Positions 44,757-54,497 of a stretch of 64,000 bases of DNA are shown here, in pieces (within the stretch, counting starts at the first letter, position 1; every line of letters begins with the position of its first letter). The notes under the pieces were generated by a model that saw only the letters and a list, made by a program, of their open reading frames with translations, ran no database searches and was not told the DNA's origin. The DNA is from an uncultured Shewanella sp. (GTDB lineage: Bacteria > Pseudomonadota > Gammaproteobacteria > Enterobacterales > Shewanellaceae), in NCBI RefSeq assembly GCF_947501225.1, contig NZ_CANMUW010000005.1, forward strand, positions 1 to 64,000, given 5' to 3'. A program made the translations under genes and the position numbers.

Positions 44757-44850
44757 AGAGCTACCTCTTTATAATTCTGCACCGATATTATCCGGCTTTC
44801 TTAGATATATAGATTAGATATATTATGAGGGCCTGATTAATATCTGCACA

Positions 44851-46023
44851 GTGCATGTAATTTCAATTAACCAATATGAGTTGCCAGGCATGTCTAAATC
44901 AGGTCGCCAAACAGTACATTTAAGTTCGACACCAGATAGTGTGATCACTGGCAAATCTCTGAGTCTTGGCCACTCATCCGAAAAACAGTTTTACGAGGAA
45001 AGCAGCCTCCCACTTTCGATTTTAGATGATTACAAGAGTGCGGCCAGTGAAACTGAATACGAGATATCAGAAAACACCCGGCGAGTTTATCTCTCGAGTT
45101 ATGCCATATTTGACCGCTACTGCCATGAACATGGATTAAGCCCTCTTCCGGCCGATCCTCGTACTCTGATATCTTTTATCGGTCATCAAAAAGAGAGCAT
45201 TCAACAGAAAACCGGAGCTCAGCTTTCACGTCAAACACTCACGACCCGTCTTGCTGCCATTCGATATCAACACATTCAAGCCGGTTACCACTCTCCGACT
45301 GAACACCCTCTGGTGATAAGGGTCATGCGAGGTCTGAGCAGAAACAAATATCGCAAAGTCTCAGATTATGATCAGCAACCTATTATGTACGATGAGCTCG
45401 AGATGTTGCTTAACGTTATCGAACAGCACCCGCAGCCACTGATCCGTGCCAGGGATAAAGCCATTATTCAACTTGGGTTTCAGGGAGGGTTTCGCCGATC
45501 GGAGCTTGCGGATATTCAGGTGAATCATCTGACGTTTTTACGAAATAAACTCAAAGTTCGTCTGCCCTACTCCAAGAGTAACCAACAGGGTCAGAGAGAG
45601 TGGAAAGATCTACCTCAGTCCGAGCCCTTTGCCGCATACGACGCCGTTAAAAATTGGATTGAGATTTCTAAAGTTCAACAGGGACACCTGTTTCGGTCCA
45701 TCTCTCGAGATGGCAGTCAACTCAGACCCTACAGTGTGAGTGAAACAACAAACAGGAAAATTAACCTGAGCTCCGATGATGAAAGCTCAACCGGTACTTT
45801 AAAAAGAAATAGTGGCTTTCTTCGGGGAGATGATATCTACCAGATGATAAAGCGATATTGTCAGAGATCCGGCTTAAGTCCTGAATTTTATGGCGCACAT
45901 AGCTTACGTAGTGGTTGTGTTACCCAGCTCCATGAGAATGATAAAGATCATCTCTATATCATGGCAAGAACCGGGCACACAGATCCAAGATCCCTCAGAC
46001 ACTATCTGAAACCGAAAGATTAA
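44851..46023 (+). CDS. Tyrosine recombinase / integrase
   Basis: A 390-residue recombinase. The N-terminal SAM-like domain (about 60-190) is followed by the catalytic domain with Arg in GFRRSELADI, Lys in LPYSKSNQQG, HSLRSGC (HxxR), GHTDPRS and the nucleophile Tyr in LRHYLKP. Start is uncertain: GTG at 44851 or ATG at 44890 (MSKSGRQ). It is not related closely to the recombinase at 7483. A REP-like repeat follows 8 nt after the stop. Confidence 0.88.
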   Translation: MHVISINQYELPGMSKSGRQTVHLSSTPDSVITGKSLSLGHSSEKQFYEESSLPLSILDDYKSAASETEYEISENTRRVYLSSYAIFDRYCHEHGLSPLPADPRTLISFIGHQKESIQQKTGAQLSRQTLTTRLAAIRYQHIQAGYHSPTEHPLVIRVMRGLSRNKYRKVSDYDQQPIMYDELEMLLNVIEQHPQPLIRARDKAIIQLGFQGGFRRSELADIQVNHLTFLRNKLKVRLPYSKSNQQGQREWKDLPQSEPFAAYDAVKNWIEISKVQQGHLFRSISRDGSQLRPYSVSETTNRKINLSSDDESSTGTLKRNSGFLRGDDIYQMIKRYCQRSGLSPEFYGAHSLRSGCVTQLHENDKDHLYIMARTGHTDPRSLRHYLKPKD

Positions 46024-46031
46024 CGCTATTT

Positions 46032-46100
46032 TGTAGGAGCCAGCTTTAGCAACTAATCATTTGCAAAGCAAAGCCATTTCCGGCTGAAGCCGCTACTACA
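46032..46100. repeat. REP-like repeat pair
   Basis: TGTAGGAGCCAGCTTTAGC at the left and GGCTGAAGCCGCTACTACA at the right form two opposed REP-type units related to those at 55941-56044 and 60973-60998. Confidence 0.7.
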
Positions 46101-46817
46101 CTAAAATGGACTCGGTGACACGATATTCATCCGCTCACCTGATAGTGGGTGATCAAAGCTCAACTCACTGGCATGTAACATCAGCCGTGTAGCCATGAAA
46201 TATGCCTGATCGGAGGCGTAGAGATCACAGCCAAGGATCGGGTGTTTAATCTGTTGGCTGTGAACTCTGAGCTGATGGGTGCGGCCGCTGACGGGCTCGA
46301 ACTCGACTCGGGTAACAGATCTCTCACCTGCCCTTTTATCCTCACGATAGAAGCTAGCCTCGGGAGTCTGAGTAAAACGTTCCAGCACCCTGAACTTAGA
46401 TATAGCTGGTTTTCCCGTTTGCTGACAGATCTTCATAAGTGGAAAGTTATCTTTGTCCTTTGCTATTGCTTGATCGATCACGCCGTTATCCTGCTCCAGA
46501 TGGCCATGTAGCAGCGCCGTATAGCGTTTGGACACGGTTCGCTCACTAAACTGGCAACAGAGTTGCGCATTTATCTGCTTATTCATGGCGACAAGCATGA
46601 TGCCTGAGGTGCCAAAGTCCAATCTGTGGATCATGGTACAGGTAGGAAATCTCTGAACTAATCGAAAATGCACCGAATCTTTATTCTCCGGGTGCTTACC
46701 TGAAAGGCTTAACAAGCCGCTCGGTTTATTGAGTAAAATCAACGCCTCGTCCCGATATAAGATCTCAATCTCATCATGGCATTCAGGAACGATAAACGGG
46801 TCGGCTTGAGGCTGCAT
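46101..46817 (-). CDS. rluA: RluA-family pseudouridine synthase
   Basis: A 238-residue enzyme isomerising uridine in rRNA/tRNA. It matches E. coli RluA: LLNKPSGLLSLSGKHPENKDSV, the catalytic Asp in MIHRLDFGTSG, and the C-terminal GRTHQLRVHSQQIKHPILGCDLYA. No S4 domain, as in RluA. Assignment to RluA (23S 746 / tRNA 32) is by similarity only. Confidence 0.9.
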   Translation of the reverse strand: MQPQADPFIVPECHDEIEILYRDEALILLNKPSGLLSLSGKHPENKDSVHFRLVQRFPTCTMIHRLDFGTSGIMLVAMNKQINAQLCCQFSERTVSKRYTALLHGHLEQDNGVIDQAIAKDKDNFPLMKICQQTGKPAISKFRVLERFTQTPEASFYREDKRAGERSVTRVEFEPVSGRTHQLRVHSQQIKHPILGCDLYASDQAYFMATRLMLHASELSFDHPLSGERMNIVSPSPF

Positions 46818-47050
46818 GGCTCACCTTTATATAAACTCAGGCTGCAGATGATACAGAAAAACAGCGTCTTCCAGAAGAACTGGTATAGTTGAACATCCCA
46901 AATTATCAACCGGCTTAATATTTAACTGAATGTAAGCTGAATAAACAGGTGATAAGACAAAATTACGCACAAATAGTTAGCAAAAAGTAACCGCAGTGAT
47001 AACAAATGGTGTTACTATTGCGCCATTGTCGATTCCCTGATTAGAGTACG

Positions 47051-47434
47051 ATGTTTTTACGTAGTTTTTTTGCATTTGTCTTAGCCGTTTTATTAAGTGC
47101 ATGCCACTCAGACAACTATGATGTAAGTACGGAGTTAACCAGAGATGGGATAGCGATAGGTCCCTCACAGGTAACAATCGGGGCTGATCACCCGGTAGAG
47201 TTTCCGGTAGAGCTGGATAATGCCAATATTTTACGTCTTAGCCTCTCGGATAATCTCGGTCAAATCGATCTGATTGCGCAACTTATCTATCGAAAAGGTG
47301 ATTTTCTCAATATTGAAACACTTCCAAGTTTCACTCTACTGCCCGATGGTGAGCAAGCTTCACTGGAATTTCAAATCGATAACAATGCTCCTCTATACAA
47401 ATGGACGGTATCTGTGACGAAGCATGAACACTAA
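47051..47434 (+). CDS. Small hypothetical lipoprotein
   Basis: A 127-residue protein with lipobox LLSAC (Cys at about 18) after a hydrophobic signal. The mature part is predicted all-beta. No family recognised. A strong terminator follows. Confidence 0.75.
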   Translation: MFLRSFFAFVLAVLLSACHSDNYDVSTELTRDGIAIGPSQVTIGADHPVEFPVELDNANILRLSLSDNLGQIDLIAQLIYRKGDFLNIETLPSFTLLPDGEQASLEFQIDNNAPLYKWTVSVTKHEH

Positions 47435-47460
47435 GTAAGTATCACAAACATTATGATGGA

Positions 47461-47490
47461 AAACGCAGCCCGAGAGGGCTGCGTTTTTTT
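47461..47490 (+). terminator. Terminator after the small lipoprotein gene
   Basis: Stem AAACGCAGCC / GGCTGCGTTT with loop CGAGAG and seven T. Confidence 0.92.
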
Positions 47491-47524
47491 ATGCGGTTTT
47501 AAAGGCTGAGCATACGGCTAAAAT

Positions 47525-47887
47525 TCAGACCCCAAGGATCTCATCTTTAAGCGAATAAGCAATCATCAGCATCTCCTGCTTCTCCCGCTCTCCCACATCA
47601 TTTTTATCTAAAGCTACAATGATGTCATCCAGTACCGCCATATATTCGCGTTCATTAATGTTCATCGCCCTATGAGCATCGAGCATATTCTTACCCGTGT
47701 AATCCTGTGGCCCTCCTGTACCGGAACAGAGAAATTCGGTTACAACCTTAATGACTCTTTCTCTATCTGAATCTTTATACCGGCTTGCTATCGTTGGATT
47801 AGCGGCGTGTGTATCAAATATATCGGCTGCTATCAGGGCAATCTTTCCCTCTCCTCCCAGACGCTCATACAGACTTGCATCACTCAT
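47525..47887 (-). CDS. Group 1 truncated haemoglobin
   Basis: A 120-residue heme protein of the 2-on-2 globin family: N-terminal [11 protein letters not shown], the GG pair near the middle ([10 protein letters not shown]), and the proximal His in LDAHRAMNI. Typical roles are oxygen or NO binding and NO detoxification. Monocistronic; no FNR box seen in the 280 bp upstream. Confidence 0.92.
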   Translation of the reverse strand: MSDASLYERLGGEGKIALIAADIFDTHAANPTIASRYKDSDRERVIKVVTEFLCSGTGGPQDYTGKNMLDAHRAMNINEREYMAVLDDIIVALDKNDVGEREKQEMLMIAYSLKDEILGV

Positions 47888-48172
47888 ACTAAAACTCCTA
47901 CCTTAAGCCAATTAACAGCTATAAGCATAGTAAATAGCATCTCTTTATGGACTGAAATGCGAATCAATTTCAGCTGAATTTCAAAGTAAAATTGTAACGT
48001 TTTACGTGAATAAATTTTTACTTTTAACTTCAAGGGGTAATTAGGTTATTCGGTGTTTCAAACATTACATCTAATGGAGCCGTGCCTGGATTGGCAGCGT
48101 GAAGTGTGCGTATGAGGATTGTGCTCATAGTAACTCGTTCGTGCTTAAAGCTGACGATTCAAGGTAAAGGGG

Positions 48173-48730
48173 TTAGTTATTCAAAGACTTTTGATAGAAC
48201 ACTAATTCCATCTCTCCCAGGGGATCATGGTGGATCGCCTTCTTAACAAAGGTCATACCGAGTTTCTTCATGACGTTGATTGAGCTGGTGTTATCTTCTA
48301 TGGCTATTGCGGAAACGGTATTTATCTTTTCTGGCGCACAAACGGTTTCCATCACGGCCTTGGCAGCCTCAGTTGCGTAACCTTTGCCCCATGCAAGCCG
48401 TTTAAACCGCCACCCTAACTCTAAGTTATGATATTGGGGAGCATCGCTGAAAAAATTCATGGGTCTGACTAAAACCCAACCGATAAAACTGCTGCCATTT
48501 TCCAATTCATCTAATCGAGTGCAGACCTTCCAGAGCCCCCAGCCTTCAGATTCATTGGCATAGCTTTCCAATCTGGGAATAAACCTACTGTGTATCTCCT
48601 CCATGCTGGTTTTTTTCCCCCCATTGATATACCTCATCACCTCCACATCCTGATCGAGCTCAAACAACTGCCCTGCATCATTGTGTGTCATAAATGTAAA
48701 ACTGAGGCGTGTAGTATCGGGTATCTTCAT
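48173..48730 (-). CDS. GNAT acetyltransferase, RimJ/RimL type
   Basis: A 185-residue acetyltransferase with TRLSFTFMT at the N terminus, ELGWRFKRLAWGKGYATEAAKAVME (acetyl-CoA-binding motif) and INTVSAIAIEDNTSSINVMKKLGM. The RimJ/RimL-like class acetylates N termini or small molecules. ATG at 48730 is preferred; the frame is open to 48793. Confidence 0.88.
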   Translation of the reverse strand: MKIPDTTRLSFTFMTHNDAGQLFELDQDVEVMRYINGGKKTSMEEIHSRFIPRLESYANESEGWGLWKVCTRLDELENGSSFIGWVLVRPMNFFSDAPQYHNLELGWRFKRLAWGKGYATEAAKAVMETVCAPEKINTVSAIAIEDNTSSINVMKKLGMTFVKKAIHHDPLGEMELVFYQKSLNN

Positions 48731-49120
48731 TATCTGTGCGCCTATAGGAAATTTAAGTTTAACCGAGTCAGAATGAGTTCTGTTTGACAACAACGGTTAG
48801 GAGGCATCAATCATAAAACAGGTCAAATCAAAACACACTATGTTCATAACTATGTCCACCAGCAAAGTCTTAGCTCCTTGTCTTTAACTTTCTGTTTTGG
48901 CCCCTATGCACCTCCTATTCACTGTTTATGCAATATGAAAAATGTATCCCCGAGATTTTTTTAATCAAATTGCATAAACCAGAATAGGTATTCACCACTC
49001 TATTGTGATAACTGCTCACGATGGGCGTTGTATCTTACAAAACCAGTAACCGAACAAGCATGTTTGCTCATGAAAAATCAGCATGTTCCAGCTAGACTTA
49101 AATGACAAACCCGGCAAGGT
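48731..49120. other. Intergenic stretch without recognised gene
   Basis: Divergent promoter region between the acetyltransferase and diguanylate cyclase genes. Nothing distinctive apart from AT-rich sequence. Confidence 0.4.
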
Positions 49121-50401
49121 GTGACAGAGCAGATGTTGAAAACACCACAAAATTTACAACACATGGTCGATGCAATTCACGCCTGTGTCGCCGTTGTAGA
49201 GCAACATAAAGATGAATTTATCATCCTTGCCTGCAATGAGCGCTTCAAGGAGATGCTGGGAGAAACTCCTTCGTTCAAGCCATACAGTTCACTAAACTCT
49301 ATCCTCTGTAGATCTGTTACCAATACACTCCTGACTTTTCTGCCTCAGGTATTCATCTCCGGAGAGCCACTCGAACTGGAACAAGCGTTTGAGCAAGGAG
49401 AAAAGTCAAACTGGTGGCGATTATTTTTAAAACCTATGGAACAACCTCATGGTCACCTGAAAAGAGTAATGATAACCGGCATAAACATGGACGATAAAAT
49501 TGCTCTTGAAACAGAGATAAATAAGAGCGGTGCCCGCTATAGTTCTGTGGTTAAAGGTGCGTTTGATGCCATCATTACCATGGACAGGTTTCAGACAATT
49601 AATTATTTTAACCGAGCTGCCGAAAATGTTTTCGAATACCGGGCAGACGAGGTCATTGGTAAACCTATAACCTGCCTGATGCCTGTCAGACACAGGGAGC
49701 ACCATGCTGAGTATGTCGAAGAGTTTGCGAGTGAAGATTTAAGTTCCCGTGATATGGGAGAGAGAATTCAGATATATGGCCTGAAGAAGAGTGGTGTCGA
49801 GTTTGCCGCAGAAATAAGTATCTCTAAGATAAAAGTTGAAGGAGAAACTGAATATACTGCGATAGTCAGGGATGTTTCCAAGCGTACACAGCTACTCGAC
49901 GAGCTGAAGTTTAAGCTCAATACTGATTACCTTACCGGGTTGAGGAACCGCAACTATCTTGATCACAAGTTAATCAGCATGTCGAATCGATTCAAGCGTT
50001 ATGGTTTCAGATTTTCATTATTGATGATAGATCTGGATCATTTCAAACAGATCAACGACACCTACGGACATATGATTGGTGATCAAATTTTGAAATTTTT
50101 TGCCGGATCAACGACTGAGTTGCTCCGGGAAGGAGATAAGGTAGCAAGATACGGCGGCGAAGAGTTTGCCGTCATACTTCCTGCAACGGAGCTAAACGCC
50201 GCAAAGTTAACGGCCAAACGGCTTTGTCATCATATCAGTGAATTACGGTTCATGGGGCATAATGATGTACTCATACCTTTTACCATCAGTATCGGTGTGG
50301 TGGAATATGAGCAACGAGATGATGTCACAACAATAATGAAACGTGCCGATGAGGCCCTATACAGGGCGAAGATGAACGGCAGAAATTGTTTCTCAGATTA
50401 A
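49121..50401 (+). CDS. PAS-GGDEF diguanylate cyclase
   Basis: A 426-residue soluble signalling protein with an N-terminal PAS-like region (about 15-125), a second PAS (about 135-265, FDAIITMDRFQTINYFNRAAENVF) and a GGDEF domain (about 270-425). Active site GGEEF with an intact Arg-x-x-Asp inhibitory site (REGD) five residues ahead. Expected to make c-di-GMP with product feedback. The start may be GTG 49121 or ATG 49133. Confidence 0.92.
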   Translation: MTEQMLKTPQNLQHMVDAIHACVAVVEQHKDEFIILACNERFKEMLGETPSFKPYSSLNSILCRSVTNTLLTFLPQVFISGEPLELEQAFEQGEKSNWWRLFLKPMEQPHGHLKRVMITGINMDDKIALETEINKSGARYSSVVKGAFDAIITMDRFQTINYFNRAAENVFEYRADEVIGKPITCLMPVRHREHHAEYVEEFASEDLSSRDMGERIQIYGLKKSGVEFAAEISISKIKVEGETEYTAIVRDVSKRTQLLDELKFKLNTDYLTGLRNRNYLDHKLISMSNRFKRYGFRFSLLMIDLDHFKQINDTYGHMIGDQILKFFAGSTTELLREGDKVARYGGEEFAVILPATELNAAKLTAKRLCHHISELRFMGHNDVLIPFTISIGVVEYEQRDDVTTIMKRADEALYRAKMNGRNCFSD

Positions 50402-50479
50402 ACCTATCTTTAACGATTTAAGTCGGTTATTACACGTGGCTAAAGTCAGGTCCAACATCTTCTGCAACCGGCGTAACCT

Positions 50480-53326
50480 CTAGTATTGTGTAATTTCTCT
50501 CACAAAAGGGCTCATCGCTTTAGCATCGGTTAACAGGTAAACCTTGTGCTTAGCCCTGGTTAACGCAACATAAAACAGACGACGCTCTTCGGCAAATTTA
50601 AAATCATCCTCTTCCGGCAGCAAGGCTTCCAATATCGGAGCTGTGGTCCTGGACGATGGAAAGCCATGAGCACCAGCGGTCAGCCCCATCACAAATACAT
50701 AATCAGCCTCCTTCCCTTTTGCCCCGTGAAAGGAGTGACACTCAATATTAAGCGCAGGATAGCGCAGCCTGAGATCCGCAAGCTCTTGCATATCCGGTAA
50801 CAGATACCAGTACCTTGCCAGAATATAAACACTGGATTTCTTGTCAGCATTATCTTTACGCTTAGCCAGCAGTCCCTCTATTGAATCAAGCAATGGGGAA
50901 AACAGGCTCTGCTCCAGCCTGCCAGGCTTAGGAACTTTTACAATAGATACCGATGACTTACTTCCTTTATTGATTGAGCGGATAGACTTATCGAGCTGCG
51001 TAGGGTTTTGCATAACAAACTGACTGGCGACATCACCGATACGGGAGTTGAATCGAAATGTGAGATCCAGATGGGTCTTGGTCACCGTGCCAAAGTAGCG
51101 CTCAAATTCAGTTGTCAATTTCACATCTGCGCCATTGAATCGATAAATTGCCTGCCAGTCGTCGCCGACACAAAACAGTGAGGCATGCGTTCCCCTTTTA
51201 ACAGTTTGAACATTCGAGTTATCGGCAGGCTTGACGGCTGCGCTAGCACCTTTTAAAGCCCCTGAAGCCGAATCCCGCAACGCCTTGACCAAACGGGCTC
51301 TCGGTTCGGAGATATCCTGAAATTCATCGACCATGATGTAACGCCATGGAGAGATAAACTTGCCTGTTTGAATATAATCTATCGCTTTAGCAATCATATC
51401 TTCGAAATCTATCTCACCACTTGTCGATAAATGCTCTTGATAGGCTTTAATAATCGGTTTCAGTAACTTAAATACCGCGTCTGTCTCTTCCTGATGAGCC
51501 GAATCGGACAAACGTTCAGTCAGAGTTTTACTATCGAGACAGGCCCCCTTATAGAGGGATATAGCTTGATTAAATAATGAAACCAAGTTTGCGAGATATC
51601 CTTGTTCACATAACTTAGCTAACAGCGCCTCGTCATCAACAGGAGTACGTTTAACCCGTTTTTTTACCAGGGCCTTTGAAAGCGATTTCAGCAACTGTCC
51701 ATGTTGGTGCTGATGATAATAGAGTTCAATATAGTGAGTGTCATTTTGCTGATGGAGCTGTTTCCTGTACGCTACGGATGCCCGGTAGGTGTCATCATCG
51801 ATGAAAACCGGTGTGGAGCCGCTTTCGTCTATGTCGAAGTAATCGATATAGATATCATACTGCGGCAGATAAAAATCGCTTCTATACCTGCCGCTTTCCT
51901 TTTCACCCCCTGTATGGGGATAAGCAGATCCATATCGATATTCAATCCCCTGCCTGAATAACCAGTCGGCAATCTTAAGGTGAAAATAGTTGTTTACTCT
52001 TTCACCATGGAGCGGGCGGAACTCATGGGCCCTGATGTAATCATTATGGTCAGATTCATTCTTAAAATAGAAGGCACTATGTGCAGGGTAATAATGCTTG
52101 TCAAAATAGTTAATGAGTCTTTTTCGGTAACGTTTGTCTTTAAGCTGTGACTCCAGTGCTCTATTAATCCAGCACACCTTTGCATCTTTATCATCGATCC
52201 ATGGAGATAATCTGGGTTTAACACCTTCAACATCATAAATGATGCGCATAGCCAAACTATGGAAGGTGCTCGCCTTCACAGCAAAGTCAGGCGTCTCACC
52301 CTGCTGAGCGGTTAAAAGTGAACCTAGCTTTAAACGAATGCGCTCATCAAGCTCCTGAGCGGCTATCTTTCCAAAGGCCAATAACAAGATGTCTGTCGCG
52401 TTAGCTTGCCCACTCTTAATAAGGTATCCGGCGCGGCCAACCATTACACTCGTCTTTCCCGTACCGGCTCCGGCCAACAACAGATTGTTATTGTCATCGA
52501 TAATACAGGCCCTGCGCTGTTTATCCGTTAGCGGATTTGACTCTACGCTGTCGAAGAAACCTTTATGTTCGATTAACTGCTGCGAAATATATTGCTCACG
52601 GATCAGCTCGATATCTTCGCTCGTCCAACGATTGAACCTGTGTAAACTTTTAAGTGCAGTCTTAACTTCCTCTCCCAAAGCCAACGAGTCGTTTCTGCTC
52701 CAGGGAAACCAGCGTCGATACTCCCTCGCTACACGCGCTTTGATCAACTTCACCCGGCTCGTTCTGAGATACCTTGTAGATATAGCCTCTTCAATTTTTC
52801 CGATCAGTCCGCAAAGAGTAGATTGATTCGCCCTGGCCCAGTGTTCGGCCATGGGATTATTGAAGCACCTTTTCGAAGCGTAGGTTAAAAAAGGGGTACA
52901 GTAGCTGCGTTCATCAACCGTGAAACTCATCAGGTAGCCGAAAAAACTCCAGTTAAACAGCACAGGTTTATCCAGCTGTTTCCAGCTAAAGCTAAGCTCA
53001 GACTCACTACCTGAAAGGCGCATAGTATCGGCTTCGCTCTGTGTCGATGTTCGATACAGACGATTTTGATGCAGTGATGTCAATGTCAAACCATCGGCAT
53101 CGAACCTTGCTGCAAACTTTGAGCGTTTGAAAAAACGACCGAACTGACTATAGGGAAGCGCAGTTAAAGCGGATCGCTCAGGGCCCGGTTCTACAGGGGA
53201 TAGAGAGCCGGAAGTTGTACTCACATCTGTCGGTACACAAGCGCCGGGCAACGATGCAGAGGAATATAATTGTGAGTTAGCCGCTTTTTCAGGGGGGAGT
53301 CGAGACAATATGAGTCCATATAGCAC
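50480..53326 (-). CDS. helD: DNA helicase IV (UvrD/Rep superfamily) with internal insert
   Basis: A 3'-5' SF1A DNA helicase. Walker A is GAGTGKT (286-292), the DEXX motif DEFQDI (667-672), then GDDWQAIYRFNGAD and the C-terminal SFHGAKGKEAD and YVALTRAKHKVY. These match E. coli HelD closely, but this frame has 948 residues against about 684. The extra comes from about 100 N-terminal residues and an insert at about 440-550 resembling a PD-(D/E)XK nuclease-like domain (SDFYLPQYDIYIDYF). The N terminus may be annotated too long; internal Met102 is another option. Confidence 0.88.
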   Translation of the reverse strand: MLYGLILSRLPPEKAANSQLYSSASLPGACVPTDVSTTSGSLSPVEPGPERSALTALPYSQFGRFFKRSKFAARFDADGLTLTSLHQNRLYRTSTQSEADTMRLSGSESELSFSWKQLDKPVLFNWSFFGYLMSFTVDERSYCTPFLTYASKRCFNNPMAEHWARANQSTLCGLIGKIEEAISTRYLRTSRVKLIKARVAREYRRWFPWSRNDSLALGEEVKTALKSLHRFNRWTSEDIELIREQYISQQLIEHKGFFDSVESNPLTDKQRRACIIDDNNNLLLAGAGTGKTSVMVGRAGYLIKSGQANATDILLLAFGKIAAQELDERIRLKLGSLLTAQQGETPDFAVKASTFHSLAMRIIYDVEGVKPRLSPWIDDKDAKVCWINRALESQLKDKRYRKRLINYFDKHYYPAHSAFYFKNESDHNDYIRAHEFRPLHGERVNNYFHLKIADWLFRQGIEYRYGSAYPHTGGEKESGRYRSDFYLPQYDIYIDYFDIDESGSTPVFIDDDTYRASVAYRKQLHQQNDTHYIELYYHQHQHGQLLKSLSKALVKKRVKRTPVDDEALLAKLCEQGYLANLVSLFNQAISLYKGACLDSKTLTERLSDSAHQEETDAVFKLLKPIIKAYQEHLSTSGEIDFEDMIAKAIDYIQTGKFISPWRYIMVDEFQDISEPRARLVKALRDSASGALKGASAAVKPADNSNVQTVKRGTHASLFCVGDDWQAIYRFNGADVKLTTEFERYFGTVTKTHLDLTFRFNSRIGDVASQFVMQNPTQLDKSIRSINKGSKSSVSIVKVPKPGRLEQSLFSPLLDSIEGLLAKRKDNADKKSSVYILARYWYLLPDMQELADLRLRYPALNIECHSFHGAKGKEADYVFVMGLTAGAHGFPSSRTTAPILEALLPEEDDFKFAEERRLFYVALTRAKHKVYLLTDAKAMSPFVREITQY

Positions 53327-53622
53327 AGCCGCAGCAAAACTAGAGACCGGCTAACAAGTGGATGAAAATAGATGAGTTAAGTTTACAAGATCCTCAAACA
53401 TGAGTCATGGATTGCAAAACTGACAGAAGATTAATTCAGCAACAAACTGCAGGTCTGTCATTTTGTGGTAACACACTTAGCCATTAAGTAACGAGCAGGC
53501 TGCTGAATCAGGCTCTGAGAGTCAACTTGTTCTTAACTCCGTAGGCCGAAAGCAGTCGTCATGCATAATATCTACTGATACAGCAAGATGGGTAGCACAA
53601 ACAAAGCGAGGCGCCCTCTCTA

Positions 53623-54390
53623 TCAGGGCTCGCAGCAATGGCCCGCCCGTTTAGTTACAGCTAGGTTTACCCTCTCACTATCTGACGATATTGGTGGAGT
53701 ATCGGTGGCCAACGCCAGGGCATGGTGCTGCGCCGGCATTGAATGAGTCAGAACCTTGTGTTTAAACTCCTCCCATGGAAAGTTTTCACCGGGATCTGTA
53801 CGACGGGTTGGATCTAACTTGGCATGTGAGATCACATGCTTCAAATTAGGATACTTGGCCCAGGCATAGAGGACGATACGGGCCAGCATATCTATCTGCC
53901 ACCGGGAGTACGGGTCTCGATAGTATTGAACATTCTGAGTATTAACCAGCTCAACACCCAGACTGCGGTCGTTTACATTGGGTCCGTCACCTAAGATCGA
54001 TGCATAATCAACATTACCAACATGATATGCCGCTTTCGCTTCTGCCACCGTAGCCCATATAAAGTGCCCGTGGCCGACTTCATTTTCGTCCGGGATTATC
54101 CAGTGGGCACTCGCCTTTCGCGCTTTCCAGGTATCAACAGCGTGTTCGGTGGCATAGCCAGCTGTAGCATGGATAACGATAGTGTCGATAGATTCAAATA
54201 CGTCACGTTTACGGGAGCGAGCCCTGTTCTTCGTCAACCAGCCGAAGGCCGGGTGTAGCTCCTCCTTTAGTGACGAGAACCCGGGCCTGCCAGCAGGTGG
54301 TAGTGTGAAATGAAAGGTCGCAGGATTGCCATTGCCCGTCGTTGAGGATCCTGTTTCAATAGATGAGCCAGCCGTATTAGTCATATTCAT
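53623..54390 (-). CDS. N-acetylmuramoyl-L-alanine amidase (amidase_2 family)
   Basis: A 255-residue zinc amidase cutting the muramic acid-peptide bond of peptidoglycan. The metal His are in VIHATAGY, and HAKLD near the end, with YHVGN and GVELVN between. No signal peptide is visible: the N terminus is Ser/Thr/Gly-rich (MNMTNTAGSSIETGSSTTG). It could act in the cytoplasm on anhydro-muropeptides or leave by another route. Gene alone, between helD and an HPt protein. Confidence 0.85.
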   Translation of the reverse strand: MNMTNTAGSSIETGSSTTGNGNPATFHFTLPPAGRPGFSSLKEELHPAFGWLTKNRARSRKRDVFESIDTIVIHATAGYATEHAVDTWKARKASAHWIIPDENEVGHGHFIWATVAEAKAAYHVGNVDYASILGDGPNVNDRSLGVELVNTQNVQYYRDPYSRWQIDMLARIVLYAWAKYPNLKHVISHAKLDPTRRTDPGENFPWEEFKHKVLTHSMPAQHHALALATDTPPISSDSERVNLAVTKRAGHCCEP

Positions 54391-54497
54391 TCCTTGAATA
54401 AACCTGTAAGCAAATTATCTTTATAGGTAATATGTTAGCTCAAAACAAAGGGATAGCAATTAAAGCGCCTACCTGAAATTTTATCCATAAAAGCCAC

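Larger units (their letters stand above)
44149..44850. other. Non-coding 700-bp region before the second recombinase
   Basis: AT-rich stretch with several structured elements: the 13-mer ATGGTGCAACCAT at 44245-44257 and 44480-44492 (itself an inverted repeat), a micro-frame at 44278-44304, and a perfect 18-bp inverted repeat at 44717-44756. Apart from these nothing gene-like was seen. Confidence 0.6.
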
